Origin: Petrosia ficiformis
Lineage: Eukaryota; Porifera; Demospongiae; Haplosclerida; Petrosiidae
Length of the DNA stretch: 64,000 nucleotides
NCBI GenBank assembly: GCA_947044365.1
Contig: OX345650.1
Span: 4,149,372-4,213,371, forward strand
Reading direction: 5' to 3'
A program made the position numbers and the translations under genes. The notes below the pieces were generated by a model. That model searched no databases. It worked only from the letters and a program-made list of their open reading frames with translations, and was not told the origin of the DNA. Shown here piece by piece: positions 24,651 through 32,700 of this stretch (its first letter is position 1; each line of letters starts with the position of its first letter).

Positions 24651-25848
24651 TCCTTCTACATCTCTGATAACATGATGTACATGCACACGCACACGCACAC
24701 ACACACACACACACACATTACTTTATACATGTATATGATTATTACATTTGTATTAGTTACAATCTCAAGGGACAAGATCTTACGAACTCTCTGGACTACA
24801 AAATTCCATTACTGAAACCTCATTTCTTGTACATAATGACAACCAAAAGTAAGTAGTAAAGAGAATACAAGATAAGTACAATACATACTCTTGTACTCCC
24901 CCATGCTACATGTATTATAAGAATACCTGTTTGGTGATTTCCTGTACATGGTTTGTATTTCAGGGTTTGGCAATATTTGCATACAAGAAATTAATAGCCA
25001 GGTTCCTATTCTCTTTGGTATCAGGGTGTGACTGAAATGCATATACACAATATACCACCTTGTTTTAATCAGGAAATATTTTAGATTCTTAAACAGTTAA
25101 TTAGTGATAGCATGTGGGTGTGAGAGTGAAATTAGAGGCTTTACTTGGAATTTTATACTCCCCTAAATACATACATGTACTTGTACATGTTAATTGTTTA
25201 TGTATGTACATAACATCGTAGAGAAGTTTGCTACTTCAACATTCCAACTACATTGACTGGTTGTGGTGCATGAATAATGCTCAGAATCTGTACTCAATTC
25301 ACATACTCAGTCTGTATTCTATCTACATCTTTATTCCATCCACATGTACATACTCTATATTGCAACCAGTCTGTACTCAATCCACATACTCTGACTGTAC
25401 TCAATCCACATACTCAGTCTGTACTCAATCCTCATACTCAGTTTATCTACACAACCAGTCAATCCACATACTATGTCCATCTACATACTCAGTCTGTACG
25501 CATCTACACAACCAGTCTGAAAAGATCATCATTTAAAGATATCTTCTTTCTATTACCAATTGCATGGCCTGCAGGTCCATCCTGTGATTGCTTTCCACAG
25601 CGATTATGCTTGTGACACACATATGCATTGTACATGTGTATCAATCCTGAGGGCTCAATAAATTAATGGGCGTGGCATATAAAAGAATGTATGTTTAAAT
25701 TTATACCTTTATTTTCAGGTTATTTCAGAAACACATTGAAACACCTTTAGCTTTGATACAATCTGGTATGAACCCTTCAGATAGCTTACATCCATTTTCA
25801 GTATCTGTATCAAAGAAACCGAACAGAACGAAATCGTCTAAGATTTAA
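13339..25848 (+). CDS. LIN9: LIN9, MuvB/DREAM complex subunit
   Basis: Twenty-one exons give 573 aa (542 in human): 13339-13393, 13637-13678, 13743-13837, 14702-14755, 15179-15210, 16099-16129, 16308-16420, 16819-17038, 17626-17710, 18084-18182, 19391-19428, 20090-20178, 20517-20571, 20865-20975, 22285-22365, 22460-22540, 23286-23330, 23386-23492, 23968-24034, 24757-24848, 25719-25848. The DIRP domain covers roughly residues 114-200, with 'LPKALTWCRYEWF', 'NDFCHCLNEMFP' and 'RRMIGKPRRCSS'. A Tudor-like segment follows ('AGTIEAVDRD.NKYWVTFD'), then the conserved helical region 'GGFPTDLLRQVVQMSKLL' and a C-terminal part resembling vertebrate LIN9. LIN9 is a core MuvB subunit that, with DREAM or B-MYB, represses or activates cell-cycle genes in the nucleus. 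Every junction keeps phase and has GT-AG borders. The start codon sits in an AAAATGGCGG context. Confidence 0.94.
13950..14045 (-). repeat. tRNA-like sequence (pseudo-tRNA or SINE head)
   Basis: On the minus strand there is an A-box-like TAGCTCAGTGG with a GCTC/GAGC D stem, a 5-bp anticodon stem around GGCTGAA, and a T arm with GGTTCGATTCC. The acceptor stem pairs poorly and U33 is replaced by G, so it is not a working tRNA. It most likely derives from a SINE or an inactivated tRNA, in LIN9 intron 3. Confidence 0.65.
14774..14800. repeat. Poly-C tract of about 27 bases
   Basis: An uninterrupted run of C lies shortly after the donor of LIN9 exon 4. Its exact length is likely unreliable in any assembly. 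Confidence 0.9.
14930..15025. repeat. Dispersed repeat fragment shared with 31488-31575
   Basis: 'TTATTATCTACTCT' and 'TTAAAGGATCTT.TAGAACTTT' occur in both places with about 90 percent agreement by eye. The element class is unknown. Confidence 0.6.
15313..15529. mobile_element. hAT-type MITE, family A, in duplicated segment (copy 1)
   Basis: CAGTG and CTCTG ends are flanked by ATGTACTT at 15305-15312 and 15530-15537. It is the first half of a local tandem duplication. Confidence 0.92.
15634..15835. mobile_element. hAT-type MITE, family A, in duplicated segment (copy 2)
   Basis: Near-identical to the element at 15313 but about 15 bp shorter inside. Flanks are ACGTACTT and ATGTACTT. The flanking sequence 'CATCATGTATCTTGGTTG' is also duplicated, so copy 2 arose by segmental duplication and not by a new insertion. 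Confidence 0.85.
17345..17590. mobile_element. Palindromic MITE-like element in LIN9 intron 8
   Basis: Outer arms 'ATAATAATTTTGAACAA' and 'TTGTTCAAAATTATTAT' are inverted copies, and inner words such as 'TTAGTATCTAAG' and 'CTTAGATACCAAATA' also pair. It resembles 62289-62645 and 48838-49085, which share TAATTTTGATCAAA and CCATTTTGT words. Confidence 0.7.
17870..18070. repeat. TACTTGACTACTTGTACATGTACAT tandem repeat
   Basis: About seven units of 24-33 bp lie immediately before LIN9 exon 10 (18084). Confidence 0.88.
18431..19066. mobile_element. MITE family G, split by a nested element
   Basis: Ends AGTCTGTTCACATTCAC and GTGAATGTGAACAGACT form a terminal inverted repeat. The interior agrees with 2780-3020 and 54222-54480. 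An unrelated element occupies 18595-18968 inside it. Confidence 0.82.
18595..18968. mobile_element. Nested MITE family F with CCGTATAGCAG ends and TA target
   Basis: A 374-bp insertion starts CCGTATAGCAG and ends CTGCTATACGG, flanked by TA on both sides (18593-18594 and 18969-18970). It interrupts family G, so it is the younger insertion. TA targets suggest a Tc1/mariner-type parent. Confidence 0.85.
19607..20020. mobile_element. TTTTAGTTA-family repeat (family H) interrupted by an hAT MITE
   Basis: Family H words flank both sides of the hAT-type insertion at 19701-19911 and rejoin when it is removed together with one ATACTAAA copy. Confidence 0.78.
19701..19911. mobile_element. hAT-type MITE, family A, nested in a family H repeat
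   Basis: A 211-bp element starts CATTGTTTTTGATAA and ends CTTCAAAAACTCTG, flanked by perfect 8-bp duplications ATACTAAA (19693-19700, 19912-19919). Confidence 0.92.
21059..21212. mobile_element. hAT-like MITE, family C (CAGTGRTGTGGAAACA ends)
   Basis: CAGTGATGTGGAAACA opens the element and TGTTTCCACACCACTG closes it. Flanks CACTATAC and TGCTATAC agree at six of eight positions, which fits an old 8-bp duplication. A second, more diverged copy begins at 34401 with CAGTGGTGTGGAAGCAG. Confidence 0.75.
21307..21474. mobile_element. MITE family B (CAGTGTTTCCC ends), copy 1
   Basis: It opens CAGTGTTTCCCATAGG and closes GTAAACACTG, with 'GTGGTACATGATGTTTGGTC' inside. Related copies lie at 21758, 30110, 33979 and 52545. 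Flanks TTCATC and TTCTTC suggest a 6-bp duplication. Confidence 0.75.
21758..21962. mobile_element. MITE family B, inverted copy with duplicated 3' end
   Basis: It reads the other way round from the copy at 21307, starting CAGTGTTTTCCC. The end carries a tandem duplication of about 40 bp ('CCTGAGGGGAAACAATA' twice). Confidence 0.7.
22555..22735. repeat. Dispersed repeat family I, inverted copy
   Basis: It is the reverse complement of the block at 7040-7285, including 'CTATGCTATCACATAC' and 'GTACTATAGTACT'. It lies in LIN9 intron 16. Confidence 0.7.
24345..24448. repeat. ACATGTAC/ACATATAC satellite
   Basis: A near-pure palindromic array of ACATGTACATGTACATAT in LIN9 intron 19. Confidence 0.9.
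24512..24683 (+). mobile_element. tRNA-derived SINE with TTTC tail, copy 1
   Basis: The B-box-like GGGTTCAAATCCC is followed by CACCTGAGGCAACTCTC, a T-rich spacer, TTGCCTCAGGTGTC, a run of TTTC and CTACATCTCTGATAACAT. The same body occurs at 44785-44958 and 50333-50448. ACCTGAGGCAA and TTGCCTCAGGT form a perfect 11-bp hairpin. Confidence 0.8.
24685..24717. repeat. CA microsatellite
   Basis: A CACACG/CACACA run directly behind the SINE tail, 40 bp before LIN9 exon 20. Confidence 0.85.
25275..25520. repeat. CAGTCTGTACTCAATCCACATACT tandem repeat
   Basis: About ten variable units of 20-25 bp in the last LIN9 intron. The apparent peptide is a repeat artefact. Confidence 0.82.
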
Positions 25849-26063
25849 ATCAATACTGAGGTATGTATGTACATGTGTATAATTATAATTATATAATTAT
25901 AATTATATTTAGTATTATATTTTCAGTCTCTTGTGTTGCGTTTGTCATTTGTTTTTTTTATGTAATATTAGTATACTTATTTTTTCATATTATATTATTT
26001 GTATATGTATTGCTATCGAATGACAAGTTCTATTATATATTCGTATGTACATGTATATCACCC

Positions 26064-26102
<39 letters not shown>

Positions 26103-27186
26103 CATTATTATTATCCAGTATCTTCCACAACATTACGTAATGTTGACTTTACCACCAGAAAATGTTTTCCAAATTTTACAACACAAGGACTCATTCTCAG
26201 TAGTATAGACATGAGACTTTGCATGGGTGTGAGGAATTTGGAGTTCACTGATAATTAGAAATTTTGGGCTAATTATATGTACATGTATGTAGCTAACGGA
26301 CTCATTTCCATTTCACATACTGTAGTTTAGGCATGAGCCTTCATGTAAGTGCTGTACTAAAGTTTGGTATACTGATAAATTGTATGCATACACTGTAAGT
26401 TTAGTGTTGTTATTAGGTTCATGACTGGTATGTATAACCGGTATGATATGTACAATACCTGACTTTAAGTTTACATACTGTGATGGTAGCTACAGTGATA
26501 ATCAACTGTACTTCTATATAGTACTATAGTACTACTTTGTACTGTAATCATAGTAATGTGTTAATTCCTTTTGCATTTGTATGTGATAGCATAGTACTAA
26601 GGTGTAGTACATTTGAAGTACAGTGTACTTCACTCACAATGTACACTATAGTTAATGGAAGTACAGAGATAGTATGTAAACATAATAATGTCAGGTATGT
26701 ATGTGGACTACAACAGTATGAGTATTGTATGTTCAGTGATATACATAACATTAATATACTGTCCTTATACCTGGAGCTGCATCACTACACCTATACCGAT
26801 CAGAGTGGGGAATAACAGTGCTCCAGTGCTCATTTGAGCACCAGATTTTGACATGACAATGCATGCTATAGCTAGTTGTTCTGTGGTGAGCACTGGTGAG
26901 GGAATTGCTCACCAGATGTTGTAGGCTTATTTCTTGCCATGATACTGATACCCCATGATACTGATACATTCATTTATGATAAAATGGACTAAGTAATCTT
27001 TCCAAGACTTTGTATCATAACAAAGATTATGACCTGGGGATGAGGCTATGCACTGTGTACTGGACTATCCAGATATCTACTCTTACACTTTGGGACTCTA
27101 CTAATTAAAAATTTATTTAAAAAAAAGAAATTTCTATCACTATATTATAAAATTTAATCATAATTTGTAAATAGTATCACATGTTT
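25849..27186. other. Intergenic region between convergent LIN9 and TIR-SLOG genes
   Basis: It holds an ATT trinucleotide run at 26066-26115, a family I repeat at 26465-26700, and a minus-strand AATAAA (27112-27117) about 70 bp past the TIR gene stop. No further coding sequence could be supported. Confidence 0.6.
26465..26700. repeat. Dispersed repeat family I, copy 3
   Basis: Long agreement with 7040-7285, including the poly-palindromic AGTACTATAGTACTAC segment. Confidence 0.75.
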
Positions 27187-29625
27187 TTATGTCTGCATTC
27201 TAGTACATGTATTATTCAAAACTTTGATAATGTTCACAACTGAAACAGCAATATCGGATGGCGAGGCTTGTTCATTCTCCAGCATCAACCAATCAGATTC
27301 TTCCACTAGGTCTGGCTTAATGAATATTGTAGCTGGAACACTAAATTTCCCTCCAGCTGCCCCACCAGTGACTTTAATAGGAATCACTGTATGACCACTC
27401 CAGGTGAATTGATGAGCTTCAAAAGCTGCTCCAGGCCCTCCTTCAATCAGCACACACAAGTCAATAACTTTTGGGGTCAACATTTCTCTCTGTCGAATAC
27501 AGGAACAATAGAAAAGGGTTTTTCCGTAAGGCAATGTCTGAAAGGTACCATCACTGTTTTGACGAGTCTGCAATGTACGATCCTGTTCATCTCTGATGGC
27601 TTGAATATGTATTACCCCTTCATCCCAGCCGAGACGTTTTCGTTCATTATAAAAACTAAATCCTACTTCCTCCCCAACACCAAAGAAGCCACCGGTAACA
27701 ATAACCACATCTTTTTCTCTGGCAAGAAATTTACCAAGCTCAGAACAGATTTCCTTGCCTTTAGGAGAATATATCTTGGTCCCTCCAGCTATGTATACTA
27801 ACCGCCCACTAGGTAGATTTTTTGTAAGGTCTGTGCACATTCTGTGGAGCTGAGTTTTCTGTTCAACGAGTTTACGAAGTCTACCTTCAGCTTTGCCTGG
27901 TTGTGTAGCACACTCTACCTCCTCTAAAAGATTGTCATGGAAACTACTCGTTCGAGAATCTAGGAATGTTTCCGTACCAATAAGTGTCGACATCCAGCCT
28001 GGCATATCAATTGAATCCACGATCACTGGAATAATTCTCTTTCTGCCTTCGCAGTAGTACACTTCCTGCTCACACCACTGAGTGCTAGCAAACTCCTGAG
28101 ACAAAACAAAGACAATTGCTCCTGCTTCGTTAACCTTTGTCTTGAAAAGTTGTCGTTTTTGTGGGTCTGTTCCAGCTGTACTTGCCCATACCTCATATCC
28201 ACGCCCTTCCAAATGGGTCTGAATTCCTTCGATGAATTCCATTTGTGCAGGATGATAACTGACCACTACCAACAAAGATGTTCCTTTTGGTTTCATGATA
28301 GTTTTTCGAATCATTTCTGATAGAGATTTTTGTAAACCCCAACCTTTCTGAGGAGATGCTTTTACGGCTTGTTTGGTTGACTCGGACGTTATCTCCTGTG
28401 TCTGTTTTTCCTCAATTTTTTCTTTTTGTTCCTCTTCTCTCTCCATCTGTTCCTTGAATTCTTTCATGGTTTTATATCGCTCTGAAATCTCTGCAGCAAC
28501 TTTTGAAGCAATTGTACGAGGATCAACTTCAATTGACGCATTCTTTCCCCAACGAATATACTGTGTAGTAGCAAACTGTATTGCTAAACACATCGGAGGC
28601 CACTCTGATATGAAAGTAATAGGAACTATATTTTTCTCAAGTGTGTCGGCCAGCTTTACTTCTTTGTTGGTCCATTCTGTGAGACCATATAGGGTACTGA
28701 CTAGAGGTACAAATAGAGCACAATTGTAAACTGCTTCGTTTAGCACATCTTGCCAATCTGTTCCAGGTTTAATGTAGCGTACATCTATAAATACCGAAAA
28801 CCCAAGTCGACCAAGCTCGTCGCACAATAAACTAGCAAACCTGCTTGTTTCTTTGTGTACGTAACTAATCATGATATCAAACGGTTTTAATGTTTGCCGT
28901 GGTAACGAATGACGGTGAGGAAGAGGTGATGGTTGTGGAGAAATAGAGGGTCTAAATTTTGACTGTTCGTTAGATACTGGTTCATCTGATACTGGCGCAA
29001 GATCTTTGGAAATTACTATTGACTGAGGAGGTCTGAGAATATGGGTTCCTTGTAGCTTGATGACATTGTTCGTAACAGTACGTAATGATGAAACTAATGC
29101 CTCTTGACTGCTACTAATAGGCCAGCCATTGTTATCTAAGAAGTGGAATCCATGTTTGCTAAGACTTTCATAAAGAGCCGGATGTTGTTGCTGCAATTGC
29201 TGTCGTAAATTGGTTACTTTGCATGCATCACTTGTAACATGAATGAATCCGATGGGATGCTCATCTTTTCCATTGCTCAGTACTATACCTAAACGAGGTA
29301 GTTTATCTTTGAAACGAACCTTGATCACATCTCCTTCCCAAAGGAGGTACTTTATTCTCACCGTATGCTCCAGGGCTGGATTTATCTCCCACCCATTAGG
29401 GGTGACAAAGACGAATAGCTGCAAATCTTCCTCGGATACGTGAGATAAGGAATCTATCAAGGATTCTCTAAGCTTATTACCCGGATCATTTTCTGAGGAT
29501 ATCTTGAGATTGCACAACAAGTGAGTAGCGTCTGCACTTGTATCCTTTGTATTATAAACTGCTATGATTTTATGATCATCCATTCTTGTAGCTCTGGCTG
29601 GAATGGCAGTTATTTGTTGCTGCAT
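27187..29625 (-). CDS. Intronless TIR-TIR-SLOG protein (putative NAD-linked immune or signalling protein)
   Basis: A single open frame encodes 812 aa; Met15 (29583) is an alternative start. Residues 20-105 and 112-193 are two related segments, each ending in an 'NGW.I' motif (77-81, 166-170). A Pro/Ser linker leads to TIR1 (about 249-380), with 'IMISYVHKE' and 'KNIVPITF.SEWP' much like SARM1. A charged predicted coiled coil spans 383-412. TIR2 covers about 450-570. Glu322 and Glu521 sit four residues after Trp318 and Trp517, the place of SARM1's catalytic Glu. Residues 608-800 form a LOG-like Rossmann domain of the SLOG superfamily, with 'GGT' 614-616, 'VTGGFFGVGEE' 643-653 and 'IEGGPGAAFEA' 727-737. 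TIR domains of this type cleave NAD, and SLOG domains bind nucleotide ligands. Production and sensing in one chain is inference. There is no signal peptide or membrane segment. Neighbouring genes have 5-21 exons. Confidence 0.9.
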   Translation of the reverse strand: MQQQITAIPARATRMDDHKIIAVYNTKDTSADATHLLCNLKISSENDPGNKLRESLIDSLSHVSEEDLQLFVFVTPNGWEINPALEHTVRIKYLLWEGDVIKVRFKDKLPRLGIVLSNGKDEHPIGFIHVTSDACKVTNLRQQLQQQHPALYESLSKHGFHFLDNNGWPISSSQEALVSSLRTVTNNVIKLQGTHILRPPQSIVISKDLAPVSDEPVSNEQSKFRPSISPQPSPLPHRHSLPRQTLKPFDIMISYVHKETSRFASLLCDELGRLGFSVFIDVRYIKPGTDWQDVLNEAVYNCALFVPLVSTLYGLTEWTNKEVKLADTLEKNIVPITFISEWPPMCLAIQFATTQYIRWGKNASIEVDPRTIASKVAAEISERYKTMKEFKEQMEREEEQKEKIEEKQTQEITSESTKQAVKASPQKGWGLQKSLSEMIRKTIMKPKGTSLLVVVSYHPAQMEFIEGIQTHLEGRGYEVWASTAGTDPQKRQLFKTKVNEAGAIVFVLSQEFASTQWCEQEVYYCEGRKRIIPVIVDSIDMPGWMSTLIGTETFLDSRTSSFHDNLLEEVECATQPGKAEGRLRKLVEQKTQLHRMCTDLTKNLPSGRLVYIAGGTKIYSPKGKEICSELGKFLAREKDVVIVTGGFFGVGEEVGFSFYNERKRLGWDEGVIHIQAIRDEQDRTLQTRQNSDGTFQTLPYGKTLFYCSCIRQREMLTPKVIDLCVLIEGGPGAAFEAHQFTWSGHTVIPIKVTGGAAGGKFSVPATIFIKPDLVEESDWLMLENEQASPSDIAVSVVNIIKVLNNTCTRMQT

Positions 29626-29712
29626 GCGAGGGCTGTAATTCTACTAGCCACACCCCTTCTCTCGTTGATATCAACATCACGTGATTCACGCACGTGTTGT
29701 AAGTTAATTAAG
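29626..29712. promoter_or_regulatory. Bidirectional promoter between the TIR-SLOG gene and CSTF3
   Basis: The divergent start codons are 87 bp apart (129 bp if Met15 is used). The gap contains a palindromic E-box TCACGTGA (29677-29684) and a second CACGTG (29691-29696). In animals such sites bind bHLH-ZIP factors of the MITF/TFE, USF or MYC types. Which one acts here is unknown. Confidence 0.65.
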
Positions 29713-32700
29713 ATGGCGGCAGCAGCAGAGGGTAGAAAGACGGTTAGTATTGACTACCTTACAGATTATGATCATATGTATGTGTATGTATGTACTTATT
29801 GTTTATTTAGGAGGACATGTCAAGCCCTTGGTCTCTCACTGACCATGGTAAACGAGCTGAAATGAAGCTTAGTAACAACTTGTATGATTTAGAGTTGTGG
29901 GCTATTTTGCTAAGAGAAGCACAGGCAAGACGAACTGTCTCACTGAACCACACCCATATGTGCCTATGAGCCAAGGGGTCCAACTCTGAGACAAATATAA
30001 ATAAGTTATTAAATTAGTATGTAATACATTACAAGAACTACATACCAATGTATTGATTGCCATACCGAATTGATCAGTAGTTTGATGGGATAACCAACAT
30101 TGGGTTTATAGGTAGGGTTGAATATTTAACTTCTCCAGCACTAGCAAAGCCTAAAAGGGTGGTATCATCACACTCCCTCTTCAATATTTATGCTGGAATG
30201 CACTGTTTTAACAACATTGATCGAATGTCATGTACCATTGATGCCTTCATATTTATCCTGAGGGAAACACTGATTAAACTGTCACTTCATTTACACTTTA
30301 CAATAGTCCTATGTTTGTTTATAGAGCCTTAAGAGATGCTAAAAACCTATTCAAAGTTTCTTCTAATAATAGAGCAACATTTTTTTATTTCCGAGAAGGG
30401 ACATTTTATCACAAAATAATTTTGTCAAAACGCTTAGCTTGTATTGTTCTACCATTGTGTACCTAAGAAGCTTAATAATAGCTCTTCCTGGATACCAAAT
30501 TTCATTGACTTCCTGTACAAAAATGGTGGAATAGTGTGCAATTGAAAGCAAGTGTTTCTTCTCAAAACGTAGGCCACATAAAATAATTACATCTTTCTCT
30601 ATAGGGTACCGCTACAGTGAGAGCAAGAATTTTGTACGAACGTCTTGTTAAACAGTTTCCAAATTCAGCTCGCTACTGGCGTTTATATATTGAACAAGAG
30701 GTACTGGATACATTCAGATGGTATTTCCATATTTGGTATATGCAAGTTTTATATTATAAGTATATTCTATTTACTCTGTTTGAGTTACTAGTGGGTGTGG
30801 CTTTTATTAATTTTAACCCTTTATGTCTTGCATGGGTATGTATTTTAAATGGTACTTGTATTATACAAATAAAAGCCGTGAATATAGTTAACAAAAACAA
30901 GATGGGCAAAAAGGGAAAACATGAAATACATGTAATTGGGGAGTGATGAAAAAAAAATGAAATTGAATTGAAATTTTTATGTTTTATGTCGCATTACATT
31001 TTATAAAAACATTCGAACAAAAATTGACACGTATTTATGTACATGAGAATTATAGTAATCACTTGTATGGATACTAATACATTACATCAATTTGTTGGTT
31101 GTCTTCTCTGAACATTTTTGATTAATGAATGCACTTGCAGTTCAGAACCCTTGCCACAAATGGGCTCGCAAAACTCAAATATTATTGAGCTCAGACAATA
31201 ATAATGATAAAAGATAAGAAGATATATAATAATACATAATAATTATGTGTGTTTTACAACCTGCCCTTGTAAGAGTGCTATATAGCTAAGAAGTTCATGT
31301 ACAACATGTAGAAAAACAGTCTCTTGGCTTCAATCACGTGCATGAAATGTTGTAGTAGAATTGTACTTGAATTCAAGCAATGCTTTGACAGCAATAGCCT
31401 TTAAACAAGAGGAGTTGTGTTTCTAACTTTTCCAAATATTCTTTTGCTACCAGAAGTCTCCTGAAAGTGGTGATGTGGTAACTGTGTCTGTTATTATCTA
31501 CTCTTCTTACTTTTTAAAGGATCTTGTAGAACTTTAGGAATATATTTCAGGTAGAATAGATTGCTATTAGTTTCAGTTTCTACGCAAGCTACAAGCATGC
31601 AGCCTTCTTCCTGCTGGTCTGTAGCTCGAGTACACGTTCTTTTATGCATCACGCCCATTAATTGACTCAGACCATCAACTTCCTAAACTACATATACAAC
31701 GCATACTCGCATAAATGACACAAACATATATTAAAATTATATAATTATATACATATAAGTATACATATATTGCATGCATTAAACCCATTAAAAAAATAGG
31801 GAATACACTAATACACACCAATTACATAACCACCTACATGGGTGAGGGTTGATAAAGAACTGCAAAATGTCATGAAATCTAAAAACAGCATCGTAGATTA
31901 CAATTTAAAAAACTACTGTATCTTCTGAATATTCTTATAATTCGGTACTTTGGTCATGTGTCTATCACATGCACATCATGTGTTCTTTCTCCTTCCCTTA
32001 CACTGGTCAACTGACTGTTATTAGATCAAACATCGGAACTACGAACAAGTGGAAAAGGTTTGTAAGAAAAACCTTTTTGATTCATGAAGTGCATGTGCAT
32101 GTTTAGGAAGAAAATGATTAGGAAAAAAAATTTAATTATTAACTTGTGTTCCTGACATTCATCTCCTCCTCCTACTTCTCGAGTTCAGCTCTTCCAAAGA
32201 TGTCTAATGGATATTCTTCATATTGATCTATGGCGATGTTACATTACGTACATTAGAGAAACCAAGGCTCCGTTACCAAACTACAGGTAAGTGTATAGGT
32301 TATACCAACTGTAGACTAACATACACTGCTGAATGACTTGGGGAGTAGTCTTGAGGGAATTTAAAGGAGTAGAGGTTTTTATAATGTAACGACAGACTGT
32401 TAGTGATTCAAACATCATTACCCACTGGTTGTTTCTGGAGTTATGCACGAAGGAGGAACTGTTTATTGTAGTTCAATTCTAACTAGTGTGTTTTCTAGAA
32501 GGCAGAATGTAGGTCAATAGCAGGGATGGAGCTACTGTCTGGTAGTTAGATGCTATATAGGACTTAGTTAGTACCTTGTTAGTACTTCAATTCCAGCCAT
32601 AAATCTACTTTCTGTTTACTGGAAATAGAATGCTTCTTGGGCTTGAACTGTGTGTAAATGTTTCTGGTCAGTTTCAGGTCATGTAACTTTCACAACTATA

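Noticed and set aside
27391..28729. Plus-strand frames opposite the TIR-SLOG gene
   Set aside because: They are antisense shadows of a frame with clear domain structure.
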